From contig CAMQJB010000038.1 in the NCBI GenBank assembly GCA_947002045.1, positions 1-21,138 of the forward strand: a stretch of DNA of 21,138 bases. Reading direction: 5' to 3'. Below, one piece after another: positions 14,852-21,138 of the stretch. Under the pieces are notes generated by a model. That model did no database searches. It was not told the origin of the DNA and saw only the letters and a program-made list of their open reading frames with translations. A program made the position numbers and the translations under genes. Every line of letters starts with the position of its first letter. Positions within the stretch are counted from its first letter, which is position 1. This DNA is from an uncultured Collinsella sp. Its GTDB lineage: Bacteria > Actinomycetota > Coriobacteriia > Coriobacteriales > Coriobacteriaceae.

Positions 14852-15901
14852 ATGGCTGACGATCAGATTAAGCTCACGTCTATGACGGCCGCGAGCGGTT
14901 GAGCCGCCAAGCTGGCTCCCGGAGCCCTCGCCCAGGTCCTGGGCGATTTGCCCAATGTGCATAATGACAACTTGCTCGTGGGGTTCGATACCTCCGACGA
15001 TGCGAGCGTCTTCAAGGTGGGGGAGAACCTGGGCCTCGTGCAGTCCGTCGACTTCTTCCCACCCATGGTGGACGACCCCTTCCTCTTTGGCCAGATCGCC
15101 GCCGCCAACTCGCTGTCGGACATCTACGCCATGGGAGGCACTCCCTCGCATGCCATGAACCTGCTCTGCATCCCCAGCTGCCTAGGGGTGGAGGTGGCCG
15201 GTCAGATCTTGGCGGGCGGCGCCGACAAGTGCGTCGAGGCGGGCTGCACCATCGCGGGCGGCCACACCATCAACGACGATGAGCCCAAGTACGGCCTGTC
15301 CGTCTCGGGTTTTGTGCAGCTCGACCGCATGCTTGCCAACGGTGGGGCGCGCCCGGGTGATGTACTGCTGCTCACCAAGCCGGTGGGCTCGGGCATCATC
15401 ACCACGGCCATTAAGGGCGAGCTTATCGAGCAGGACGAGGCCGCAGCCATGTTTGACTCGATGTGCACCCTCAACGAGGCGCCGATTCGTCTGGCCGAGG
15501 GGCTCGAACTTCACGGCTGCACCGACATTACGGGCTTTGGCCTGATTGGGCATGCGTGCGAGATGGCCGAGGGCTCGGGCGTGCAGATTGAGCTTGCGTC
15601 GGGGGCGGTGCCGCTCTTTGACCAGGTGCTCGACATGGCGCGTCTGGGCATTATCCCCGCTGGCTCCTACCGCAACCAGGACTTCTTTGGCCCGCGCGTG
15701 ACGGCCGACGAGGACCTTGAGCCGGGCATGTTGGATGCGCTGTACGATCCACAGACTTCAGGCGGTTTGCTTATTGCGGCGCCCGCGGCGGATGTGGATG
15801 AGCTTGCGCGCCGTCTGGATGCCGAGGGGCGTATCGCCGCCGTTGTCGGTCGCGTGTGCGAGCCGGTGCCAGGCGGTCCTGCCGTCCACGTTGTCCGTTA
15901 A
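14852..15901 (+). CDS. selD: Selenide, water dikinase SelD (selenoprotein, in-frame UGA)
   Basis: Makes selenophosphate from selenide and ATP, the selenium donor for selenocysteine and selenouridine synthesis. The frame opens at ATG 14852 behind GGAGG (5 nt), runs through an in-frame TGA at 14900-14902, and continues to 15901: 349 residues, normal for SelD. The TGA falls exactly at the catalytic position of the family motif, reading LTSMTAASG-Sec-AAK with Sec17 and Lys20. Later motifs fit too: VQSVDFFPPMVDDPFLFGQIAAANSLSDIYAMGG, CTIAGGHTI, and PQTSGGLLI. A frame from ATG 14948 would lose the active site, so automated calls are likely to truncate it. Readthrough needs SelA, SelB and tRNA-Sec, which are not in this window. 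It forms a probable operon with yedF. Confidence 0.94.
14903..14945 (+). promoter_or_regulatory. Candidate bacterial SECIS element in selD
   Basis: Directly after the UGA, CGCCCAG (14929-14935) pairs perfectly with CTGGGCG (14939-14945) around the loop GUC, giving AGGUC at the tip as in the E. coli fdhF SECIS hairpin. The stem starts 26 nt after the UGA, somewhat farther than in E. coli. A second stem, GGCTC/GAGCC (14914-14926), is nearer but has a CCG loop without GU. The two lie side by side, so both could form. Confidence 0.6.
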
Positions 15902-15958
15902 CGACACGTTTATTGAGCTCTGTACCGTTCTAAAACGATTAATTCGAAAGGAAATACT

Positions 15959-16585
15959 ATGTCTACCAAGATTGAAGTCAATGCCATGGGCGATGCCTGC
16001 CCGCTGCCCGTCGTCAAGACGCTCAAAGCCCTGAAGCAGCTTGATGGCGAGGGTACAGTCGTGACCTCGGTCGATAACGAGACCGCCGTCAAGAACATCT
16101 CCAAGATGGCGCAGGAGAAGGGCTGCACGGCCTCAGTCGAGAAGGTTTCTGACGCCGAGTGGCACGTGACCGTGGCGACCTCTGGCGCCGTTGCCGTGGC
16201 TGATCCCGAGCAGGATGGCACTGCCTTCTGCGATGCCAGCGCCGGCAAGGGCAAGCTCGTCATTTCCGTCTACACCGACTGCATGGGCCGCGGCGACGAC
16301 GAGCTGGGCCACAAGCTCATGAAGGCCTTTATCTTTGCCGTGACGCAGCAGGAGGAGCTGCCCGCGACCATGCTGTTCTATAACGGCGGCGCCAAGCTCA
16401 CCGTCGAGGGCTCACCGGTACTCGACGACCTGAAGGGTCTGGCCGAGCAGGGCGTCGAGATCCTTACCTGCGGCACCTGCCTCGACCACTATGGCATTAA
16501 GGACCAGCTTGCCGTGGGCGAGGTCACCAACATGTACGTGATCGTGGAGAAGATGGAGCAGGCCGTGCGCGTCGTGCGCCCGTAG
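15959..16585 (+). CDS. yedF: Sulfurtransferase-like selenium metabolism protein YedF
   Basis: A 208-residue cytosolic protein. The N-terminal 75 residues form a TusA-type domain with the motif CPLPVVKTLKAL (Cys14 would carry the chalcogen), and the C-terminal part is a DsrE-like domain with TDCMGRGDDELG, FYNGGAKL and LTCGTCLDHYG. This two-domain layout is that of the selenium-linked YedF family (TIGR03527), which occurs with SelD. Its exact reaction is not established; a Se-carrier role is the usual guess. ATG 15959 follows GAAAGGA at 6 nt, 57 bp after the selD stop. Cys in both domains fits relay of a persulfide or selenopersulfide. Confidence 0.92.
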   Translation: MSTKIEVNAMGDACPLPVVKTLKALKQLDGEGTVVTSVDNETAVKNISKMAQEKGCTASVEKVSDAEWHVTVATSGAVAVADPEQDGTAFCDASAGKGKLVISVYTDCMGRGDDELGHKLMKAFIFAVTQQEELPATMLFYNGGAKLTVEGSPVLDDLKGLAEQGVEILTCGTCLDHYGIKDQLAVGEVTNMYVIVEKMEQAVRVVRP

Positions 16586-16604
16586 CGTATTGGTTGGAGT
16601 TGCC

Positions 16605-16856
16605 ATGAGGGAGAAGCGCCCTGCGCTTGTCATCACGTTTCCTACCACGGCGGCCGCCATGGGGTGCGAGACCCTATGCATCGAGCGCGGCCTTCCCGGG
16701 CGCACGATTCCCGTGCCCGGGGAGGTCGCTGCCGGCTGCGGTTTGGCATGGAAGGCGTTGCCTGCGGATGAGGAACTGCTGCGCGGCGAGCTTGCCGCGG
16801 CGGGCGTTCCCACCGAGGGCTTTACCGTGATCGATATGTGGGAGGTCGTGCGATGA
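16605..16856 (+). CDS. DUF3343 protein, putative Se/S carrier
   Basis: An 83-residue protein matching DUF3343, a small family described as Se/S-carrier-like. It shows the N-terminal ALVITFPTTAAAMGCETLC and the central AAGCGLAWKA with a conserved Cys-Gly. The start ATG 16605 follows GGAG at 5 nt, and the stop TGA overlaps the next start (ATGA), so it is translationally coupled to the cysteine desulfurase. The natural reading is that it accepts selenium or sulfur from the desulfurase and passes it on, but no reaction has been shown from sequence. Small and easily missed by gene callers. Confidence 0.85.
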   Translation: MREKRPALVITFPTTAAAMGCETLCIERGLPGRTIPVPGEVAAGCGLAWKALPADEELLRGELAAAGVPTEGFTVIDMWEVVR

Positions 16857-17992
16857 TCTACCTGGATAACGCGGCGACGACCATGCACAAGCCGCAGACG
16901 GTCATCGATGCCGTGACGCAGGCGATGTGCTCGCTCGGCAATGCCGGGCGCGGTGCCACGTCGGGTGCCCTCGATGCCGCTCGTACGATTCACGCTTGCC
17001 GTGCCAAGCTCGCGCGCCTTTTGGGTTGCCCGAGGGCGGACCATGTGTGCTTTACGCCCAATTCCACCGCGGCGCTCAACACCGCCATCAATGGCGTGGT
17101 GCGCCCCGGCGACCGTGTGGTCACAACGGTGCTCGAGCACAACTCCGTGCTGCGTCCGCTTAACCGCCTTGCGGCAGAGCAGGGTGTGACCGTTGAGCAT
17201 GCGGGTTGCGACGCGAATGGCGTGCTCGACTACGATGAGCTCGATCGGCTGGTCACGCCCGGTACACGTGCCGTGGTGGTGACGCATGCCTCTAATGTGA
17301 CCGGCAACGCGGTCGACATTGCGCGCGTGGCGGCCATAGCCCATGCGGCCGGCGCGCTTGTGATCGTCGATGCCTCGCAGTCTGCCGGCACGGCGCATAT
17401 CGATATGCAGGCCATGGGGCTCGACATTGTGTGCTTTACCGGCCACAAGGGATTGATGGGCCCGCAGGGGACCGGCGGCCTGGCCGTGGCAGAGGGCATT
17501 GACGTGGCCCCGTGGGCCATGGGCGGCACGGGCGTGCACAGCTTCGATGCGCTGCAGCCGCTTGAGTGGCCCACGCGCCTTGAGGCGGGCACGCTCAACG
17601 GTCATGGCATCGCTGGACTTTCTGCCGGTCTCGACTTTATCGAGGCCCAGGGTGGGGTGGAGACGATTGCAGCTCACGAACGCGCGCTCGCTGATCGCTT
17701 CCTTGCCGGTGTGCGCGAGATTCCGGGGATTAAGCTCTACGGTGCCTTTGACCAGCCGACGCGCTCGGCGATCGTGTCCCTCAACGTGGGCGATATCGAC
17801 TCTGCCGAGATCTCGGACGCGCTCATGCAAGGGTGGGGGATTGCGACGCGCCCCGGTGCCCATTGCGCTCCGCTCATGCACCGCGCGCTCGGAACCGAGC
17901 GCCAGGGTGTTGTTCGCTTCTCGTTTGGGTATTTCAACACGGACGAGGAAGCCGACACGGCTATCGATGCTCTGTGCGATTTAGCCTGTTAA
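16853..17992 (+). CDS. Cysteine desulfurase / selenocysteine lyase-type PLP enzyme (TIGR01977-like)
   Basis: Class V aminotransferase-fold enzyme, 379 residues, that would take S or Se from cysteine/selenocysteine as a persulfide. The start MIYLDNAATT, the PLP Asp173 (VDASQS), the Schiff-base lysine K199 (FTGHKG) and the catalytic Cys338 (RPGAHCAPLMH) are all present. The RPGxHCAPxxH form is that of the EF2568-type subfamily that occurs with orphan SelD, YedF and DUF3343 in selenium-dependent molybdenum hydroxylase gene sets. ATG 16853 overlaps the DUF3343 stop by four bases. It is the last gene before the strong terminator at 18016-18045. S versus Se preference cannot be read from the sequence. 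Confidence 0.93.
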   Translation: MIYLDNAATTMHKPQTVIDAVTQAMCSLGNAGRGATSGALDAARTIHACRAKLARLLGCPRADHVCFTPNSTAALNTAINGVVRPGDRVVTTVLEHNSVLRPLNRLAAEQGVTVEHAGCDANGVLDYDELDRLVTPGTRAVVVTHASNVTGNAVDIARVAAIAHAAGALVIVDASQSAGTAHIDMQAMGLDIVCFTGHKGLMGPQGTGGLAVAEGIDVAPWAMGGTGVHSFDALQPLEWPTRLEAGTLNGHGIAGLSAGLDFIEAQGGVETIAAHERALADRFLAGVREIPGIKLYGAFDQPTRSAIVSLNVGDIDSAEISDALMQGWGIATRPGAHCAPLMHRALGTERQGVVRFSFGYFNTDEEADTAIDALCDLAC

Positions 17993-18007
17993 AGCTGCTA
18001 GAACGTT

Positions 18008-18013
18008 TATACT
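18008..18013 (+). promoter_or_regulatory. Possible -10 element upstream of brnQ
   Basis: TATACT lies just before the terminator hairpin. If used, the transcript would start within or beside the first arm of the hairpin, disabling it for brnQ mRNA. No clear -35 is seen. Confidence 0.3.
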
Positions 18014-18015
18014 TG

Positions 18016-18045
18016 CGGGACGGGCCTTTTGCCCGTCCCGTTTTT
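18016..18045 (+). terminator. Strong terminator of the selenium gene set
   Basis: CGGGACGGGC (18016-18025) pairs perfectly with 18031-18040 around CTTTT and is followed by TTTTT. It separates the desulfurase gene from brnQ. Confidence 0.9.
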
Positions 18046-18068
18046 GTTTCGACCCGAAAGGTGTGCCT

Positions 18069-19427
18069 ATGGCCTCATCCGCCCCGCGCGGTCTGCGCTC
18101 CGACCATGTCGTTACCGTCGGCATCGCCCTGTTCTCGATGCTCTTTGGCGCCGGCAACCTCATTATTCCGCCGCTGCTGGCGCTGCAGGCAGGTTCTGCC
18201 ACGCCGGTCGCCATGCTCGGCTTTCTGATTGCAGCCATCGGCCTGCCCGTCATGGGCTTTATCGCTGTCGCGCTCGCCGGTACGGCCCGCGAGCTGGCCG
18301 GGCGCGTGCACCCCAAGTTTGGTGAGTTCTTTGTCGCGGCTGTGTATCTGGCCATCGGTCCGTGCCTGGCCATTCCGCGCACGAGCTCCACGGCGTTCGA
18401 AATGCTGGTGCCGCTGCTACCCGAGGGTGTTTCGCTCGGCACGGCACGTCTGGTGTTTGCCATCGGGTTCTTCGTCGTCGCGTTTGCGCTCACGCTGCGT
18501 CCGGGCGTCATCACGCGCGTGCTTGGTCGCATTACGGGTCCCGCGCTTATCGCGCTCATCGTGCTGGTTGTGGGTGCTGCCGTGATCTCGCCGCTGGGAC
18601 CGGCTGCCGCGCCTCAGGCTCCCTACGATGCAGGCGCCGCCGTGCAAGGCTTTTTGACCGGCTACCAGACCATGGACCTGCTCGCGTCGCTCGCCTTTGG
18701 CATTATCATCGCCGAGACCATCCACGAGCTGGGTGTTACCGATGACAAGCGCGTGGCCTTCGAGATTTCGCGTTCCGGTGTGATCGCCGGCGTGCTCATG
18801 GCCGTCATCTACTGCGGCCTGGCGCTTGCCGGCATGCAGCTCGGCACGGTTATGCCCGATGCTACTAACGGCGCCGCCATCCTCGCCCGTTCGGCCTCTA
18901 TGCACTTTGGTCTTGTCGGCACGGTCGTCGTCTTTGCGATCTTTTTCCTTGCCTGCATGAACGTGTGCATCGGCCTCATCAGCTGCTGCTCGCGTTACTT
19001 CTGCGAGACGTATGTGGTCGAAGGGGGAGCGGAGGCCTCCGAGGAGGCCATGCGCCGTCCCTTTGCGATTCTCGCCTTTGTGTTCGCGGCGTTTTCGTGC
19101 GTGCTCTCCAATGTGGGCCTCGACGTGATTCTTATGTTCTCGGTGCCCATGCTCAACGCCTTGTATCCCGTTGCCATCGTACTGGTACTGATGGGCCTGG
19201 TGCACGGCTTTTGCGACGCTCATCCGCAGGTGTGGGTGTGGGTCGGCGGCGTGGTTGCTGTGCAGAGTGTGATCACCTCGGTCCGCGATGCGTTCTTTGC
19301 GGGCGCGTGGCTGCCGTTCGATGCACTGCCTCTGGCGGATATCGGTGCCGCGTGGGCGCCGGTTGCCGTGGTTGCCTTTGTGATCGGTCTGCTCCATAGT
19401 CGTTTTGTTGCACATTCGAGGAGCTAA
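18069..19427 (+). CDS. brnQ: Branched-chain amino acid transport system carrier (BrnQ family)
   Basis: Polytopic membrane protein, 452 residues, of the LIVCS family: cation-coupled uptake of leucine, isoleucine and valine. The N-terminal segment VVTVGIALFSMLFGAGNLIIPP is the clearest family mark, followed by CLAIPRTSSTAFEML and GFLTGYQTMDLLASLAFGIII; about 12 membrane helices can be read. ATG 18069 is chosen because GAAAGG lies 7 nt upstream; a GTG at 18063 lies too close to that site. It is monocistronic, between the terminator at 18016-18045 and the tRNA promoter at 19439. No T-box or leucine leader is visible in the short 5' region, although such genes are often amino-acid controlled. Confidence 0.92.
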   Translation: MASSAPRGLRSDHVVTVGIALFSMLFGAGNLIIPPLLALQAGSATPVAMLGFLIAAIGLPVMGFIAVALAGTARELAGRVHPKFGEFFVAAVYLAIGPCLAIPRTSSTAFEMLVPLLPEGVSLGTARLVFAIGFFVVAFALTLRPGVITRVLGRITGPALIALIVLVVGAAVISPLGPAAAPQAPYDAGAAVQGFLTGYQTMDLLASLAFGIIIAETIHELGVTDDKRVAFEISRSGVIAGVLMAVIYCGLALAGMQLGTVMPDATNGAAILARSASMHFGLVGTVVVFAIFFLACMNVCIGLISCCSRYFCETYVVEGGAEASEEAMRRPFAILAFVFAAFSCVLSNVGLDVILMFSVPMLNALYPVAIVLVLMGLVHGFCDAHPQVWVWVGGVVAVQSVITSVRDAFFAGAWLPFDALPLADIGAAWAPVAVVAFVIGLLHSRFVAHSRS

Positions 19428-19438
19428 GGCATCAATGC

Positions 19439-19467
19439 TTGCACAGGCGGGGAGTCTCCCCTATAAT
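19439..19467 (+). promoter_or_regulatory. Promoter of the tRNA-Pro/tRNA-Gly operon
   Basis: TTGCAC (19439-19444), a 17-bp spacer and TATAAT (19462-19467) make the best sigma-70-type promoter in the window. The spacer ends in a perfect palindrome GGGGAGTCTCCCC (19449-19461) directly against the -10. Confidence 0.85.
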
Positions 19468-19518
19468 TTCCTTCGCTTTGGGACACGCAAGGTTTAGACC
19501 TTAGCTGCTCAACACCTT

Positions 19519-19595
19519 CGGGACGTGGCGCAGTTTGGTAGCGCGCCTGCTTTGGGAGCAGGATGTCGCAGGTTCAAATCCTGTCGTCCCGACCA
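19519..19595 (+). tRNA. tRNA-Pro (anticodon TGG)
   Basis: 77 nt with encoded CCA. The acceptor stem CGGGACG/CGTCCCG pairs fully, the discriminator is A, the anticodon stem CCTGC/GCAGG encloses TTTGGGA with anticodon TGG, and the T-arm contains GGTTCAAATC. TGG reads CCA and, by wobble, other Pro codons. First gene behind the promoter at 19439-19467. Confidence 0.95.
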
Positions 19596-19601
19596 TATCT
19601 T

Positions 19602-19675
19602 GCGGGCGTAGTTCAATGGTAGAACCCCAGCCTTCCAAGCTGATGACGCGGGTTCGATTCCCGTCGCCCGCTCCA
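19602..19675 (+). tRNA. tRNA-Gly (anticodon TCC)
   Basis: 74 nt with encoded CCA. The acceptor stem GCGGGCG/CGCCCGC pairs fully, the discriminator is T, the anticodon loop is CTTCCAA with anticodon TCC, and the T-arm contains GGTTCGATTC. It begins 6 nt after tRNA-Pro, so both are cut from one transcript. Confidence 0.95.
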
Positions 19676-19687
19676 TAGGATAGTTTT

Positions 19688-19723
19688 AACGGCTTTGGCT
19701 TCATTTGGCGCCAGAGTCGTTTT
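19688..19723 (+). terminator. Terminator of the tRNA operon
   Basis: AACGGCTTTGGC (19688-19699) pairs with GCCAGAGTCGTT (19710-19721) with two G-U wobbles, loop 10 nt, followed by a short T tract (TTTT including stem bases). Confidence 0.65.
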
Positions 19724-19757
19724 CATATACATGCCGGGGACCCCACATCCCCTCCTA

Positions 19758-19824
19758 AGTTGCGGTGAAATACGGACTGTTTTTCGGCTTTTATGGCCCA
19801 TGTAGTCCGTATTTCACCGCAACT
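19758..19824. repeat. Long intergenic hairpin repeat, copy 2
   Basis: Two perfectly complementary 21-nt arms (19758-19778 and 19804-19824) with a 25-nt loop. The arm shares GTTGCGGTGAAATA with copy 1 (2658-2728); it differs by CGGACT against GGGATT, with the matching change in the other arm, so pairing is kept. A 23-nt match to this arm recurs at 21041-21063. Confidence 0.9.
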
Positions 19825-20009
19825 AATTGTAAGGGTGGATTTTGATGCCGTTGGGAGGGTCGTAGCGACCGTCTACCGAGAGTGGAAATATTTTTTGAAG
19901 CTCTGACCTGCGACGTCAAGCTTTTGGTCAGCTTTTGGCAAGGTATTTAAATGCCGTTCTGCGATAGCGTAAAGGCGTTCTCTCGTTCTTGATTGTTATG
20001 GTGCGGGTC

Positions 20010-21008
20010 ATGTCCAATAAAGCTAAACATTTTCCGAAGTCATATGCCAAGATGCTGTTTTCCGCTCTCGGGATTCATCATGACGAGCAGCTATTGATAA
20101 CGACTGATCCTTGGGATGAGCGGCGCGCGCGTGAGCTTATGCAGGAAGAGCTTTTAATTCGACTCTATAACCATGTGTACGCCGATCCTGTTTATTGGAG
20201 CCACCTTGACGTGGAAGCCCGCATTTTCCAGCTTGCATCTGCTATTGCGGCCGTCGAACCGGATGCCATTTTCTGCGGTTCAACGGCGGCATTGCTGTAC
20301 GGTATCGGCTCTGCTTACTCGCTGCTTAATGCCGTTCAGATGTTGTTGCCGAGATCTACCAGGCGCGATACATATGAGTTCGTTGAGTATCGTCGATGGC
20401 GCCCAGGTGAGTTATGGCGGCTCGGCCCGTTTACGCTGACGGACCCCTATCGGACGGTGGTCGATATTGCCCGCGCGAGTGCATTTCGGTATGCGCTTGG
20501 CTACGCCGATGGATTGGCTCGTGAGTATGATGTCGACCGCGAGGAGCTGCGTGCGTATGCACAGGCCAATTGTCGCGGTTTGCATGGCATCGCCCGTGCG
20601 TTTGGCGTGTTCGAGCATATGGACGGGAGGTCGGATAACGGGGGAGAGTCCGAGGCGCGAGCGGCAATGATCCTTGCTGGAGTCGTTGCGCCTGAGCTTC
20701 AGGTTGAGATTGCTCGACCAGGAAATGCCGGCTATTATCTGGCAGATTATGGTTGGCAGATGCCAGATGGGTCATGGATGTTGGCAGAGCTTCATGGTTT
20801 GGGTAAGTTTGAGGATGAAACTCAAAAAGATTTGGAACATGCTGCGGCAAAAACCTATCGAGCCGCCTTATTGCGCGATGCGAACTTACGTGCCATGGGT
20901 CATAACGTCATTCATTTCAAGCTATCGGACACATATGATGTCGAAGAGTTTGGCGCTATGATGCGCGGCTACGGTATCCCAACTACAAAGCCTTTTGCGG
21001 ATTCCTGA
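20010..21008 (+). CDS. AbiEi-type antitoxin-like protein with a DUF559/Vsr-like nuclease-fold domain
   Basis: About 332 residues. The middle part (FCGSTAALLYGIG, MLLPRSTRR, FTLTDPYRTVVDIAR) follows the pattern of type IV AbiEi-family proteins, and the C-terminal part (ESEARAAMILAGVVAPELQVEI, ADYGW with Asp246, AELHG with Glu260 and His262, Lys266, then LRAMGHNVIHFK) fits the DUF559 endonuclease-like domain often fused to it. Whether the nuclease site is active is unclear because the usual ExDG reads ELHG. No AbiEii nucleotidyltransferase toxin is next to it. The start is uncertain: ATG 20010, ATG 19998 and TTG 19989 are in frame and none has a good ribosome site. GC content looks lower than in neighbouring genes, and hairpin repeats lie on both sides, which suggests an acquired gene. 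Confidence 0.7.
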   Translation: MSNKAKHFPKSYAKMLFSALGIHHDEQLLITTDPWDERRARELMQEELLIRLYNHVYADPVYWSHLDVEARIFQLASAIAAVEPDAIFCGSTAALLYGIGSAYSLLNAVQMLLPRSTRRDTYEFVEYRRWRPGELWRLGPFTLTDPYRTVVDIARASAFRYALGYADGLAREYDVDREELRAYAQANCRGLHGIARAFGVFEHMDGRSDNGGESEARAAMILAGVVAPELQVEIARPGNAGYYLADYGWQMPDGSWMLAELHGLGKFEDETQKDLEHAAAKTYRAALLRDANLRAMGHNVIHFKLSDTYDVEEFGAMMRGYGIPTTKPFADS

Positions 21009-21040
21009 TAGCAGAGACAACCGACTCCGCCGCCCAACAA

Positions 21041-21063
21041 TAAGTTGCGGTGAAATACGGACT
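21041..21063 (+). repeat. Hairpin repeat, copy 3, one arm only
   Basis: 23 nt identical to 19756-19778, the first arm of copy 2. The complementary arm is missing from the 75 nt that follow in the window. The sequence after it (AAAGGCTACTC) is unrelated to the loop of copy 2. Confidence 0.85.
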
Positions 21064-21090
21064 AAAGGCTACTCAGAGACATAAAAGGGG

Positions 21091-21138
21091 GTGCGGACAG
21101 AAAGTTGGACCGTGAAGCGGTCCGGACTGGAGGTTCGC
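21091..21138 (+). mobile_element. Possible left end of an insertion sequence
   Basis: The final 48 bp begin GTGCGGACAGAAAGTTGGAC, contain a small inverted repeat (GGACCG, TGAAG, CGGTCC at 21107-21123), and end in GGAGG plus 5 nt, as if a start codon followed right at the window edge. That layout resembles the terminal repeat and first orf of an IS3-type element. Without the rest of the element this is a guess. Confidence 0.3.

Larger units (their letters stand above)
19676..20009. other. Intergenic region between the tRNAs and the AbiEi-like gene
   Basis: 334 bp without a gene: the tRNA terminator (19688-19723), hairpin repeat copy 2 (19758-19824), then about 185 bp with lower GC and no strong promoter or ribosome site. 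Two loose TTTTGG(T/C)CA words lie at 19922-19940, and nothing else is recognisable. Confidence 0.6.

Noticed and set aside
14852..14902. selD as a pseudogene with a nonsense codon
   Set aside because: The TGA falls on the known Sec/Cys site, the frame is otherwise intact, and neighbouring selenium genes are whole.
14948..15901. selD starting at ATG 14948
   Set aside because: It would remove the catalytic site. There is no ribosome site before it, while 14852 has GGAGG and gives the family motif through the UGA.
16412..17881. 489-codon open frame on the minus strand
   Set aside because: Antisense to yedF, the DUF3343 gene and the desulfurase; low-complexity Arg/His-rich translation with no domain.
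2658..21063. Hairpin repeats as a CRISPR array
   Set aside because: Three scattered copies, long self-complementary arms, no regular spacers and no cas genes.

Overview
The window looks like chromosomal DNA of a high-GC anaerobic Actinomycetota of the Coriobacteriia type. A Collinsella-like gut bacterium is my best guess. This rests on the GC-rich coding sequence, the GAAAGG or GGAGG ribosome sites 5-7 nt before most starts, CCA-encoding tRNAs, and gene content (selenoprotein SelD, double-cubane dehydratase-family proteins, molybdate uptake). It is an inference from content, not from a marker gene.

Layout. 1-5206 is mixed housekeeping: an MFS drug-type exporter, xanthine phosphoribosyltransferase (xpt) ending in a perfect hairpin terminator, a small GGQ-domain release-factor-like protein, and on the minus strand a diacylglycerol-kinase-type lipid kinase and a CLC antiporter whose anion-filter motif (GNNLV) points to fluoride rather than chloride. 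5417-10831 is a molybdenum block: moeA and a moaB/mog homologue, a terminator, then modA-modB-modC. ModB carries an unusual secreted N-terminal domain of about 185 residues.

10832-11260 is a long leader with a 22-codon Arg-rich ORF, a stem-loop over its stop codon, and a hairpin whose loop holds the next ribosome site. 11261-17992 is a selenium block: two paralogous double-cubane/2-hydroxyacyl-CoA dehydratase-family proteins, one ATP-dependent activase, selD, yedF, a DUF3343 Se/S-carrier-like protein and a TIGR01977-type cysteine desulfurase. selD is read through an in-frame UGA as selenocysteine, so its real start is at 14852. A structured element of about 100 nt follows the stop codon of each dehydratase-family gene, and base changes between the two copies compensate each other in the stems.

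18069-19427 is a BrnQ-type branched-chain amino acid transporter behind a strong terminator. 19519-19675 holds tRNA-Pro(TGG) and tRNA-Gly(TCC) under a near-consensus promoter. The right end is accessory: a less GC-rich AbiEi/DUF559-like gene bounded by copies of an intergenic hairpin repeat, then what may be the left end of an insertion sequence.

How it fits together. The Mo genes import molybdate and insert it into molybdopterin. The Se genes mobilise selenium from selenocysteine/cysteine and activate it as selenophosphate. Both would serve Mo-Se enzymes (formate dehydrogenase, selenium-dependent molybdenum hydroxylases) encoded elsewhere. The most interesting hypothesis is that the double-cubane proteins and their activase are part of the selenium pathway, for example as a very low-potential reductase.
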